A stretch of 10,386 nt of DNA from JBDNDK01 sp046719185 (lineage in GTDB: Bacteria; Armatimonadota; UBA5829): the NCBI GenBank assembly GCA_046719185.1, contig JBDNDK010000079.1, positions 1 through 10,386 of the forward strand. Direction: 5' to 3'. The notes beneath the pieces were generated by a model, which was not told the DNA's origin, searched no databases, and saw only the letters and a list, made by a program, of their open reading frames with translations. The translations under genes were made by a program, and so were the position numbers. Every line of letters begins with the position of its first letter. Position 1 is the first letter of the stretch. Positions 1 through 6,321 of the stretch are shown one piece after another.

Positions 1-462
1 GAAACCCTTAAAAATGACTATAACATAGACACCTATGACTCAATATCTGCAATGGTGGAATTTGAGAATGGTGCCGCTTTTGCATTCAACACCAGCTGGG
101 TGCTTCCTAATTCTTTTGAAGCTATTGTAAATCAAGAAATAAGAATTGTAGGAACAAAGGGTCTATGGGAAGTAGACAGCCAATATAGAGGCTCCAGAAG
201 CTGTGTTATAGATGAAGGAATGAAAACATATAACAACAACTTTATGAGACAGATGCAGGATAAACAAGGTAGAGAAATATTTAAGGGATATGGAATTGAG
301 TCTATAGAAGACTTTGCTTATAATGTGGCAGCTCTGCAAAATGGCAAAACCATTGATGATTTACGTGGCACATATCCCGATGGTGAAGATGGATTAGAAG
401 TAACCAAAATAGCAGCAGCAGTGCACAAAAGCATAGAATCCGGAAAAGTGGAGAGCGTATAG
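1..462 (+). CDS. Gfo/Idh/MocA-family oxidoreductase, C-terminal part (5' end outside window)
   Basis: The frame is open from base 1 and stops at TAG 460-462, giving 153 visible residues; the ATG at 52 is internal, not the start. What is seen is the C-terminal alpha/beta substrate domain of an NAD(P)-dependent sugar dehydrogenase: a strand with SAMVEFENGAAFAFNTSW, then IRIVGTKGLWEVD (the usual 'G..G...V' turn of this domain), and near the end a YPDGEDGLEVTKIAAAVHKS helix followed by SGKVESV. That tail is typical of the family, where this last helix closes the substrate pocket. The NAD-binding Rossmann half and the catalytic Lys-containing motif lie upstream and cannot be checked. Family members oxidise or epimerise sugars, inositols or nucleotide sugars; the substrate cannot be told here. 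The next gene starts within a few bases, so the two are very likely co-transcribed. Confidence 0.85.
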   Translation, partial: ETLKNDYNIDTYDSISAMVEFENGAAFAFNTSWVLPNSFEAIVNQEIRIVGTKGLWEVDSQYRGSRSCVIDEGMKTYNNNFMRQMQDKQGREIFKGYGIESIEDFAYNVAALQNGKTIDDLRGTYPDGEDGLEVTKIAAAVHKSIESGKVESV

Positions 463-464
463 TG

Positions 465-1253
465 ATGTCCAAATCAGTTTCAAAGGCAGTGATACCAGCT
501 GCAGGTAAAGGTACAAGACTTTTTCCATTAACAAAAGCTGTGCCAAAAGAGCTTGTGCCTCTTGGTGCAAAGCCTGTGTTGGAGCATATTTTAGATGAAA
601 CTATTGAATGTGGGATAATGGATATTCTGCTTATTATCACTGAAGAAAAAAATGCTATAAAAAAACATTTTGGCAGTAATTATTGTGGAGCTAATATTGA
701 ATATGCATATCAAGAAGTGCAGCTTGGGCTTGCTGATGCGGTGAGGTATTCAAAAGACTTTGTTGGTGATGATAATTTTCTTTTGCTGCTTGGTGATTCA
801 CTGATATATTCAGACCATTTTTCCATGCCCACAAAAAGATTGATTGAAACATTCACAAACACAAATGCTGATTGTGTGATACTAGTTCAGGATACACCAT
901 TTGAAGAGATACATAAATATGGAATGGTAAAGCCAATATCTGAGTTAACTCAAGAAAGCTTTGAAATTTGTGCTCTTGTGGAAAAACCTAAACCAGAAGA
1001 ATTTCCCAGCAAATATTCAATTGCTGGAAGATATATTTTCACTCCATTTATATTTGATATGATTAATATTACACCAAAGGGAGCTGGTGGTGAATATCAA
1101 ATCACTGACTCAATTTCTCTTCTAATTGAGAACAAGAAGCATGTATGGTGCAGTGCATTAAGAGATGATGAAACTAGAAGAGACATAGGCACTTTCGACA
1201 TCTATTTTGAAGCATTTGAAATAGAGGCAAAGAAATATTTTCTGCAAAAATAA
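465..1253 (+). CDS. GalU-type UTP--glucose-1-phosphate uridylyltransferase (sugar nucleotidyltransferase)
   Basis: Predicted cytoplasmic enzyme that joins a nucleoside triphosphate to a sugar-1-phosphate, most likely UTP plus glucose-1-phosphate giving UDP-glucose. The 262-residue product begins with the nucleotide-binding loop VIPAAGKGTRLFP (GKGTR at residues 14-18) and PKE at 27-29. It then has LLGDS (D111, metal-binding position), VEKPK (E173-K176) and GAGGEYQITD (206-215), the set and order seen in GalU proteins, ending in RDIGTFDIYFEAF. It is shorter than E. coli GalU (about 300 residues); the region before the EKPK motif looks compact. GTG at 462 overlaps the previous stop by one base and sits 8 bases from GGAG (450-453); ATG 465 is 11 bases away, so the start is uncertain by one codon. 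The overlap with the upstream dehydrogenase gene indicates an operon. A related nucleotidyltransferase with another sugar or base preference is possible. Confidence 0.87.
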   Translation: MSKSVSKAVIPAAGKGTRLFPLTKAVPKELVPLGAKPVLEHILDETIECGIMDILLIITEEKNAIKKHFGSNYCGANIEYAYQEVQLGLADAVRYSKDFVGDDNFLLLLGDSLIYSDHFSMPTKRLIETFTNTNADCVILVQDTPFEEIHKYGMVKPISELTQESFEICALVEKPKPEEFPSKYSIAGRYIFTPFIFDMINITPKGAGGEYQITDSISLLIENKKHVWCSALRDDETRRDIGTFDIYFEAFEIEAKKYFLQK

Positions 1254-1356
1254 AATTCGTCAATATTATTTACAAAAAAATACCAGCATTAATATTACTA
1301 AATTATTATATTTTAATGACTTTAACCACTATAATTGCTCAATATCGCTAATGTTG

Positions 1357-1384
1357 TTGACAAACCGTTTTATATTGCTATACA
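1357..1384 (+). promoter_or_regulatory. Candidate sigma70-like promoter, distal
   Basis: A perfect -35 hexamer TTGACA (1357-1362) is followed after 16 bases by TATACA (1379-1384). If used, transcription would start near 1391 and leave a leader of about 200 bases before the lyase gene at 1591. In such AT-rich sequence the chance of a false match is real; the perfect -35 is the main support. Confidence 0.35.
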
Positions 1385-1493
1385 CATACATTCTAATTCA
1401 AATTATTTCTATAATTTAGGGCTACATTTTAAGTAATTTCAGGTAGAATGCAGTATTGTTTTATTAAATATAATGTTGTAAAATAATATTTGC

Positions 1494-1510
1494 ATTGTAT
1501 ATATTACAAT
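1494..1510. promoter_or_regulatory. Operator-like inverted repeat
   Basis: ATTGTA (1494-1499) and TACAAT (1505-1510) form a perfect inverted repeat around a 5-base TATAT centre. It overlaps the -35 part of the proximal promoter candidate, the right place for a repressor to block transcription of the lyase gene. No regulator gene is visible in the window, and simple AT-rich inverted repeats arise by chance. Confidence 0.25.
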
Positions 1511-1532
1511 AGGCTTTTTTTAAGGGTATACT
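1504..1532 (+). promoter_or_regulatory. Candidate promoter, proximal, for the lyase gene at 1591
   Basis: TTACAA (1504-1509), 17 bases, then TATACT (1527-1532). The -10 matches the consensus at five of six positions; the -35 is weak. The same TATACT hexamer lies 50-60 bases before two other + strand genes in the window, which raises its credibility. Confidence 0.4.
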
Positions 1533-1590
1533 AAGCTTATTATATCTTTAAAAATTATTTTTATTTTTTATATAATTTCGGGAGTTTTCG

Positions 1591-3993
1591 ATGAAAAGTG
1601 AATCTGTCACTGTAACTAAACCAGACATCTACAACAACTTGTATGATATCACTCATGTTGTAAAATCTGCAAATAGACCATTTCTTATTGCTGAAGAAAG
1701 AGAATTGAGTGTTCTAAGAAGAGGTCTGACAAAAGATGGATGGAAAAAAGAGCTCTATACTTCAACTAAGGTTGATCTTGATGATATTTATGTTGCAAAA
1801 GGACTCTTGACTTATGCAAATGAATGCTTAAATAAAAAAATTGAAATCCCAGAACAATGTGAATTTGAACACACTTTTGCATATGGATGTAAATGTGGAC
1901 CATTTATATCTAATAATAAAAATCAAATAAAAAAGAGTCCTTCCTCAAATCTTGATATTATTGAAATGGCAGATTCTGAATATCAGATGAATTTACACAA
2001 TGCTCACATTGAACTGGCAAGAGCAACATTATCTTTAGCCCTTGTTTATAGTATTGAAAGAGATAAAAAATTCTCTGATAAAGCAGCTGAAATATTAATC
2101 AAATATGCCAATGCCTATCCAAATAAAATGCAACCGGGGTTTGCAGGTATGCTTGGCAGACATTTATGTGAATCTGTTTGGATTATTCCACTTGCACAGG
2201 CATATGATTTGATATACTACTCAAGAAGTTTAGATGAAATACAAAGAGCTCATATAGAAAAAAGTTTATTTGCTCTAGCTGCAGAATGGCTCTCTACTTC
2301 AGACTGCAAAGGATATCAAGGAATGTGGCATTTGAGTGCTATAGGCTGTATTGGATGGTCTATAAAAAGCCCCATTCTAGTGGCACATGCACTTGAACAA
2401 CTGCACAAGAAGCTTCAATCAGAATTGGGAATAGATGGTTTTTGGAAAATAACTCCAAGACTATGCCATTTCTATCCTCTCAATGCATTAATACAATTTA
2501 CTGAAGCCTCAATAAGAGCTGGAATAAATATATATGATTGGGAATTTGCTCCAGGCAGAACAATTAAAGAAGCTTTTTTAGCTCCAATAAACTTTACATA
2601 TCAATCATTAAAAATAGCTTCAAGTGATGAAACACACCCATTGTGCCATCTTCCTATGCAGATTTATGAGGTAGCACATAGAAGATGGAATGATTCAATT
2701 TTTGGATGGGTGTTGCAAAAAGGATATAAAACAGGAAAAACAGGATGTTCATATAGTTCTTCAGATTCTTGCTGCTTAGAAATAAGTAGGAATTCATTTT
2801 ATGCTATGATGTTTGGAAGAGATATACCTGGTAGGCTGCCTACACCAACTTTTAAATCTTGTGATTATCCTGAACTAGGGGCAAGTGTGATAAGAAATGA
2901 TGTTTCAGTGGTGACTCTTGATTATGGACCATCATCTGATGATCATGCAGATAAATTAAGCTTTACATTTTTCTCTAAAAATAAGCTTTTGATTCCTGAT
3001 ACAGGTTCTCTTGGTGATAGATCACTACAAAATGGATACTGCAGAAGCACCGAAGCACATAATACAATTGTAGTAGACCAAAAAACACAAAAGAAAAATT
3101 CAGAATATAACATAACAAGAAACTTCTGTTCTGAGCATTTTCAAATAATGGATTTATGGGATGATACTGCTTATGATGGAATAAAACATCAAAGGTCTAT
3201 TGCACTTCTAAATGATGTACTAGTTATAAAAGATACCCTTGAATCAGAACAGCAACATACTTATGATTGGTTCATGCATTGTCCCGGAAAAGCTGAGATA
3301 ATTTGTGATAGCAAAGTTGGGAATGATGATTTTTCACAATATAAAACACAGTGGATAACAAAACCATATCAAATTATAAATTCTTGCAAAATAAATTGGA
3401 TATGTGATGATATCAAACTTACAAGCCAGATATGGACATCTAACTATATGTCTGAATTTATTTTAGGTGAAGCTCCCTACCTTGAAGACAAAAAACTAAA
3501 TGTGCTTGCTGTAAGACAGTTTGGCAGCAGAGCACAGTTTGTATCTGTATTTGTAGCACGTGAAGACAATAATCATGCACATATAAATAGAAGAGGCAGA
3601 TTCATTGAAATTGCTCATAATGATTTGAAGGATTATATTGTAATGGAAGGTGAAAATGAGCTAGGTAATGCAATTGAAACTGATGCTTCATGGGCTGCAT
3701 TGAGAGTATGTGATTCTGAAATTCTCTCTATATCTGTAATATTGGGCACTTATTTGAAGTATAATGATGCACTAATTGTGCAGGCACCTGAAATGACAAA
3801 GTGTATAGAAGTTTTCTTTGAAGGGAAAAACCCAAGCGTGCATTATAATGGTATTGATGATGGCATTATACAAATAAAAACATCTTCAAAGGCAATGAGA
3901 TTAAATGGAAACAGAACATCCGCAACTCAAATCAAAGGACTAGCACATCTAAAAATTACTCCGCAAATGATGAATATACAGAATGAGTTATAA
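1591..3993 (+). CDS. Heparinase II/III-superfamily polysaccharide lyase-like protein, no signal peptide
   Basis: An 800-residue protein with the layout of uronate-polysaccharide lyases: an N-terminal helical toroid (about residues 25-370) and a C-terminal beta-sandwich (about 390-790). Family members cleave uronic-acid glycosidic bonds by beta-elimination. The N-terminal part shows RPFLIAEERELSVLRRGL and W...LY like related proteins, a MWHLSAIG helix (W246, H247), and DGFWKITPRLCHFYPL (C292, H293, Y295). The sandwich carries DDHADKLSFTFF (H452, D454), then DTGS, and NGYCRSTEAHNTIVVD (Y483, H490, N491), the clearest family signature. There is no signal peptide or membrane segment, so the protein is probably cytoplasmic, unlike most polymer-degrading lyases; it may act on imported oligosaccharides. 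In relatives as I remember them the motif before H293 is Tyr-His; here it is Cys-His, so activity is uncertain. The start is supported by GGGAG six bases upstream. It appears monocistronic: promoter candidates precede it and an intrinsic terminator follows. The substrate (alginate, heparinoid, other) cannot be read from the sequence. Confidence 0.82.
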   Translation: MKSESVTVTKPDIYNNLYDITHVVKSANRPFLIAEERELSVLRRGLTKDGWKKELYTSTKVDLDDIYVAKGLLTYANECLNKKIEIPEQCEFEHTFAYGCKCGPFISNNKNQIKKSPSSNLDIIEMADSEYQMNLHNAHIELARATLSLALVYSIERDKKFSDKAAEILIKYANAYPNKMQPGFAGMLGRHLCESVWIIPLAQAYDLIYYSRSLDEIQRAHIEKSLFALAAEWLSTSDCKGYQGMWHLSAIGCIGWSIKSPILVAHALEQLHKKLQSELGIDGFWKITPRLCHFYPLNALIQFTEASIRAGINIYDWEFAPGRTIKEAFLAPINFTYQSLKIASSDETHPLCHLPMQIYEVAHRRWNDSIFGWVLQKGYKTGKTGCSYSSSDSCCLEISRNSFYAMMFGRDIPGRLPTPTFKSCDYPELGASVIRNDVSVVTLDYGPSSDDHADKLSFTFFSKNKLLIPDTGSLGDRSLQNGYCRSTEAHNTIVVDQKTQKKNSEYNITRNFCSEHFQIMDLWDDTAYDGIKHQRSIALLNDVLVIKDTLESEQQHTYDWFMHCPGKAEIICDSKVGNDDFSQYKTQWITKPYQIINSCKINWICDDIKLTSQIWTSNYMSEFILGEAPYLEDKKLNVLAVRQFGSRAQFVSVFVAREDNNHAHINRRGRFIEIAHNDLKDYIVMEGENELGNAIETDASWAALRVCDSEILSISVILGTYLKYNDALIVQAPEMTKCIEVFFEGKNPSVHYNGIDDGIIQIKTSSKAMRLNGNRTSATQIKGLAHLKITPQMMNIQNEL

Positions 3994-4014
3994 AAATTAT
4001 CAATACTTGAAGCG

Positions 4015-4044
4015 AGAAAGGAAATATTATGTCCTTTCTTTTTT
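4015..4044 (+). terminator. Intrinsic terminator after the lyase gene
   Basis: AGAAAGGA (4015-4022) pairs perfectly with TCCTTTCT (4032-4039) around a 9-base loop, and the 3' arm runs straight into a T-tract (4039-4044). It lies 21 bases past the TAA at 3991-3993, as expected for a Rho-independent terminator ending the lyase transcript. Confidence 0.8.
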
Positions 4045-4330
4045 ATTTGTGATATATTAAATTTATAATATCAAAACTATTTCACAACAAATGAAGGATT
4101 TTTACTTCATAAAATACTAGTAATAATAACAGTAAAACATGCAATTATTCCAATATAGTTTTTTCTTTTAGAGTTTTTATTGTTCCCAAAACGTTATATT
4201 TATAAAACTTCATACATAATTTAAACAGCTGTAAATTTGCAAAATGGCACACTTCTTGCAGAACAATAAATGTATACTGACGAAATAAAAATGACACAAG
4301 GAATGTGTAAACAAGGGCTGGAGGATGCTC
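4045..4330. other. AT-rich upstream region of the response-regulator gene
   Basis: No coding potential was seen on either strand. A TATACT hexamer at 4273-4278, 52 bases before the preferred start at 4331, may be a -10 element, but no good -35 lies 16-18 bases upstream of it. A small ACACA/TGTGT hairpin sits at 4294-4308. The last 15 bases turn noticeably G-rich and include the ribosome binding site. Confidence 0.4.
4320..4324 (+). promoter_or_regulatory. Ribosome binding site that decides the regulator start
   Basis: GGAGG directly abuts an ATG at 4325, too close for initiation there, and lies six bases before the next in-frame ATG at 4331. The second ATG is therefore preferred. Confidence 0.75.
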
Positions 4331-5329
4331 ATGGTCACTAAGGGCAAGGTTCTCGTCGTCGATGATGAGATAAATCTCTGCCGGATTCTTGGAGCTAAGT
4401 TATCTAAAAACGGCTATAATGTAGAGACTGTTCATGATGGACTATCTGCTGTGGAGAAGGTCAGAGAGTCTGATTTTGATGTTGTTTTGCTTGATTTAAT
4501 ATTACCAAAACTTGATGGGCTCAGTGCACTTACTGAAATCAGAAATTTTAATGACACATTGCCTGTCATTGTGATGACAGCTTGTGAAAACTATGACTTT
4601 GAATCCACTGCACAAAAACATGGAATATCTGCATTCATAAACAAACCTTTTGATTTGCAAAATGTTGTTAGCCTGATAGGTAGCTTATCCAATAAAAAAA
4701 ATAATAATAATGGTGATGCCACAACTGACCCTGCAATACTTTTTGCAATAGGCGAGGAAGTAACAATTCAACTGGCAAATAGCCCTACATTTGATGTAAT
4801 AAATACTTGTGTCACAGATAGAAATGGAAATTGTGTTGAGTTAAAAACACCAATCGTTGATTCTAAGCCTATGGATATTGAAATTGGTGATCAGGTAAAA
4901 GTAAACCTGCCGTCAAAAGAAGCTTTCTACAGTTTTACAAGTAATGTTGTTGCAGTTAAGAATGAAAAAGATAATTGTTTTGTGCTTGAAAAGCCATCTA
5001 TGATTTATAGAATTCAAAGAAGAAAGCACAAAAGATTTGAATCATTGATACCTATAGAATATATGCAAGGTATAAAATGGGAAGAATCAAAAACACCTAA
5101 AAAAGGACTAGCCCACAATATAAGTAAAGGTGGAACTTGTATTGAAGTGGAAGAAAATATCCTTATTGGTGATGTTTTGAGCATAAAACTCTTGCCTAAA
5201 ACTAATGATGAGATAAGTGCAATTGCAGAAGTGCTTAGAACAAATAAAAATGATAACGATAAATATATTCTAGGGTGCAGATTTGAAACTGTAGATACTG
5301 AAATAGAAAATTTATTAAAGAACAGTTAG
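4331..5329 (+). CDS. Response regulator with receiver and C-terminal PilZ (c-di-GMP-binding) domain
   Basis: A 332-residue cytoplasmic signalling protein. Residues about 5-117 are a CheY-like receiver: acidic pair D11-D12, phospho-acceptor D55 in LLDLILPKLDG, T83 in VIVMTA, and K105 in the INKPF motif, so all key residues are present. An Asn-rich linker (about 120-130) leads to a beta-rich middle region (about 133-225) resembling the YcgR-like N-domain that often precedes PilZ. The PilZ domain (about 228-330) has both c-di-GMP motifs: RRKHKR (R230, R231, R235) for RxxxR, and NISKGG (N263-G268) for D/NxSxxG. It should thus sense both phosphorylation and c-di-GMP; there is no DNA-binding domain, so output is probably by protein contact. 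No partner histidine kinase is visible. The start at 4331 is chosen over ATG 4325 because GGAGG touches the latter. The first 50 bases or so are much richer in G+C than the rest. It converges with the isomerase gene. Confidence 0.9.
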   Translation: MVTKGKVLVVDDEINLCRILGAKLSKNGYNVETVHDGLSAVEKVRESDFDVVLLDLILPKLDGLSALTEIRNFNDTLPVIVMTACENYDFESTAQKHGISAFINKPFDLQNVVSLIGSLSNKKNNNNGDATTDPAILFAIGEEVTIQLANSPTFDVINTCVTDRNGNCVELKTPIVDSKPMDIEIGDQVKVNLPSKEAFYSFTSNVVAVKNEKDNCFVLEKPSMIYRIQRRKHKRFESLIPIEYMQGIKWEESKTPKKGLAHNISKGGTCIEVEENILIGDVLSIKLLPKTNDEISAIAEVLRTNKNDNDKYILGCRFETVDTEIENLLKNS

Positions 5330-5358
5330 AAGTTAGAATAATACATCTAACTTCTAAC
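5325..5358. terminator. Bidirectional hairpin between convergent genes
   Basis: GTTAGAAGTTAGA (5325-5337) and its exact reverse complement (5346-5358) form a perfect 13-bp stem with an 8-base loop. It begins on the stop codon region of the regulator gene (TAG 5327-5329) and ends 24 bases before the 3' end of the isomerase gene on the other strand. It likely terminates or shields both transcripts. Neither side has a clean T-run, though the minus-strand exit is the more T-rich. Each arm is itself a near-tandem repeat of GTTAGA. Confidence 0.6.
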
Positions 5359-5382
5359 ACTATATATCACCAACCTGATTTT

Positions 5383-6147
5383 CTACTGCACAAACCCCAT
5401 GTTTTTAAGATTGTTGTAACTAATTTTTACTGATTCTATAGGTGGTTTTGAGCATGAATCCTGTTCAACTATAAAATACTTGCAGCCTGCCTTTAATGCA
5501 CTTTCAATGATATCTGGGAAATTTAGTATTCCATTTCCAATCTCTGCAAATCTTCTCTCTTGATTATCTGCCATATCTTTGATATGAAGCAATGGAATCC
5601 TTCCAGACAGCTTGTCTATGAAATCTATTGGTTCAACATTTGCATACCTAACCCAATATGTATCAAGCTCAAATTGAAGAAATGAAGCATCTGATTTTTC
5701 TATAAGAATATCAAAACCTGTTTTGCCATCAAAAACATCAAATTCAAAAGCATGATTGTGATAGCACATTTGCAAGCCATTATCTTTACATACTCTACCA
5801 GCTTCTGTTAATAATGATGCAACTTTTTGATATCCTGCAGCATTTTCTCTCCAATTATCACCAAGATATGGACACACAATAAACTCACAGCCTACTTCCA
5901 AAGCCTTATCTATCTCAGCCTGCATATCTGCTTCAATAGCCTCAATTGGCACATGTGCACTTATTGCCCTAATATTTAGACCTCCAAGAAAATCTTTAAG
6001 CTCACTTGGTGACATACCACCTAGATTACCCGCTAATTCAACATATTTATATCCTATTTCAGAAACTGTTTTGAGAGTTTGCTTAAAATCTTTATCACAC
6101 TCATCTCTTAATGTATATAACTGTAAACCAACTGGTATAAAACCCAT
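5383..6147 (-). CDS. Sugar phosphate isomerase/epimerase-like TIM-barrel protein
   Basis: A 254-residue protein of the xylose-isomerase-like/AP-endonuclease-2 fold, predicted cytoplasmic. It opens with IPVGLQLYTLRDE, common in this family, and shows the metal-binding residues in the expected order: YHNHAFE (H130, H132, E135), ELDTYW (D162), LLHIKD (H188) and FIVEQD (E228, D230). Relatives isomerise or epimerise sugars and inositol derivatives, or act as 3-keto-sugar enzymes, often beside Gfo/Idh/MocA dehydrogenases such as the one at the left edge. The exact substrate cannot be assigned. An ATG four codons upstream (6159) is rejected: only T/A-rich sequence precedes it, whereas GGAGG (6153-6157) lies five bases before ATG 6147. 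The gene is divergent from the secreted lyase and convergent with the response regulator, so it is its own transcription unit. Confidence 0.87.
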   Translation of the reverse strand: MGFIPVGLQLYTLRDECDKDFKQTLKTVSEIGYKYVELAGNLGGMSPSELKDFLGGLNIRAISAHVPIEAIEADMQAEIDKALEVGCEFIVCPYLGDNWRENAAGYQKVASLLTEAGRVCKDNGLQMCYHNHAFEFDVFDGKTGFDILIEKSDASFLQFELDTYWVRYANVEPIDFIDKLSGRIPLLHIKDMADNQERRFAEIGNGILNFPDIIESALKAGCKYFIVEQDSCSKPPIESVKISYNNLKNMGFVQ

Positions 6148-6152
6148 ATTTT

Positions 6153-6157
6153 CCTCC
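6153..6157 (-). promoter_or_regulatory. Ribosome binding site that decides the isomerase start
   Basis: On the minus strand GGAGG occupies 6157-6153, five bases before ATG 6147-6145. It lies inside the longer frame that begins at ATG 6159, which itself has no SD, so the shorter protein is the likely product. Confidence 0.8.
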
Positions 6158-6188
6158 ATAAAAAAGTATATATTATTTGTATTTGGTT

Positions 6189-6217
6189 ATATTATCCCAG
6201 CTTGCTATTAATGTCAA
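6189..6217 (-). promoter_or_regulatory. Candidate sigma70-like promoter for the isomerase gene
   Basis: On the minus strand a perfect TTGACA (6217-6212) is followed after 15 bases by GATAAT (6196-6191), which is preceded by TGG as in an extended -10. A second reading is a 17-base spacer and TAATAT (6194-6189). The predicted start is near 6183, giving a leader of about 35 bases to ATG 6147. Confidence 0.6.
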
Positions 6218-6242
6218 TTAATTTCTTAGTAATAAAATATTA

Positions 6243-6272
6243 TTGAATAAAAGCTTATTTTGGAGTTATACT
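6243..6272 (+). promoter_or_regulatory. Candidate promoter for the secreted lyase gene
   Basis: TTGAAT (6243-6248), an 18-base spacer, then TATACT (6267-6272), 49 bases before the ATG at 6322. It lies upstream of and pointing away from the minus-strand isomerase promoter, so the two would share a compact divergent control region of 162-174 bases. Confidence 0.5.
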
Positions 6273-6321
6273 ACCGACTTATAAATATATACTAAAAAAT
6301 AAATATAAGGAATCTAAGATT

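Larger units (their letters stand above)
1254..1590. other. AT-rich intergenic region, 337 bp
   Basis: No ORF, RNA gene or convincing intrinsic terminator was found after the GalU-type gene; the only nearby pairing is AATATTA/TAATATT around 1262-1296 with a loop of about 20 bases and no T-run. The stretch holds two promoter-like pairs and one operator-like inverted repeat, listed separately, and ends in a good ribosome binding site (GGGAG, 1580-1584, 6 bases before ATG 1591). Confidence 0.6.

Noticed and set aside
52..462. A complete 136-residue protein starting at ATG 52
   Set aside because: The same frame is open back to base 1 with residues that fit the oxidoreductase fold, so the ATG is internal and the gene is truncated by the window.
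302..640. Minus-strand open frame across the oxidoreductase/GalU junction
   Set aside because: It lies antisense to two genes with clear family motifs, has no ribosome site, and its translation shows no recognisable domain.
1254..1590. Structured RNA or riboswitch in the long leader of the lyase gene
   Set aside because: No strong helices, no G/C-rich stems and no T-run terminator hairpin were found; the pairing seen is weak AT-only.
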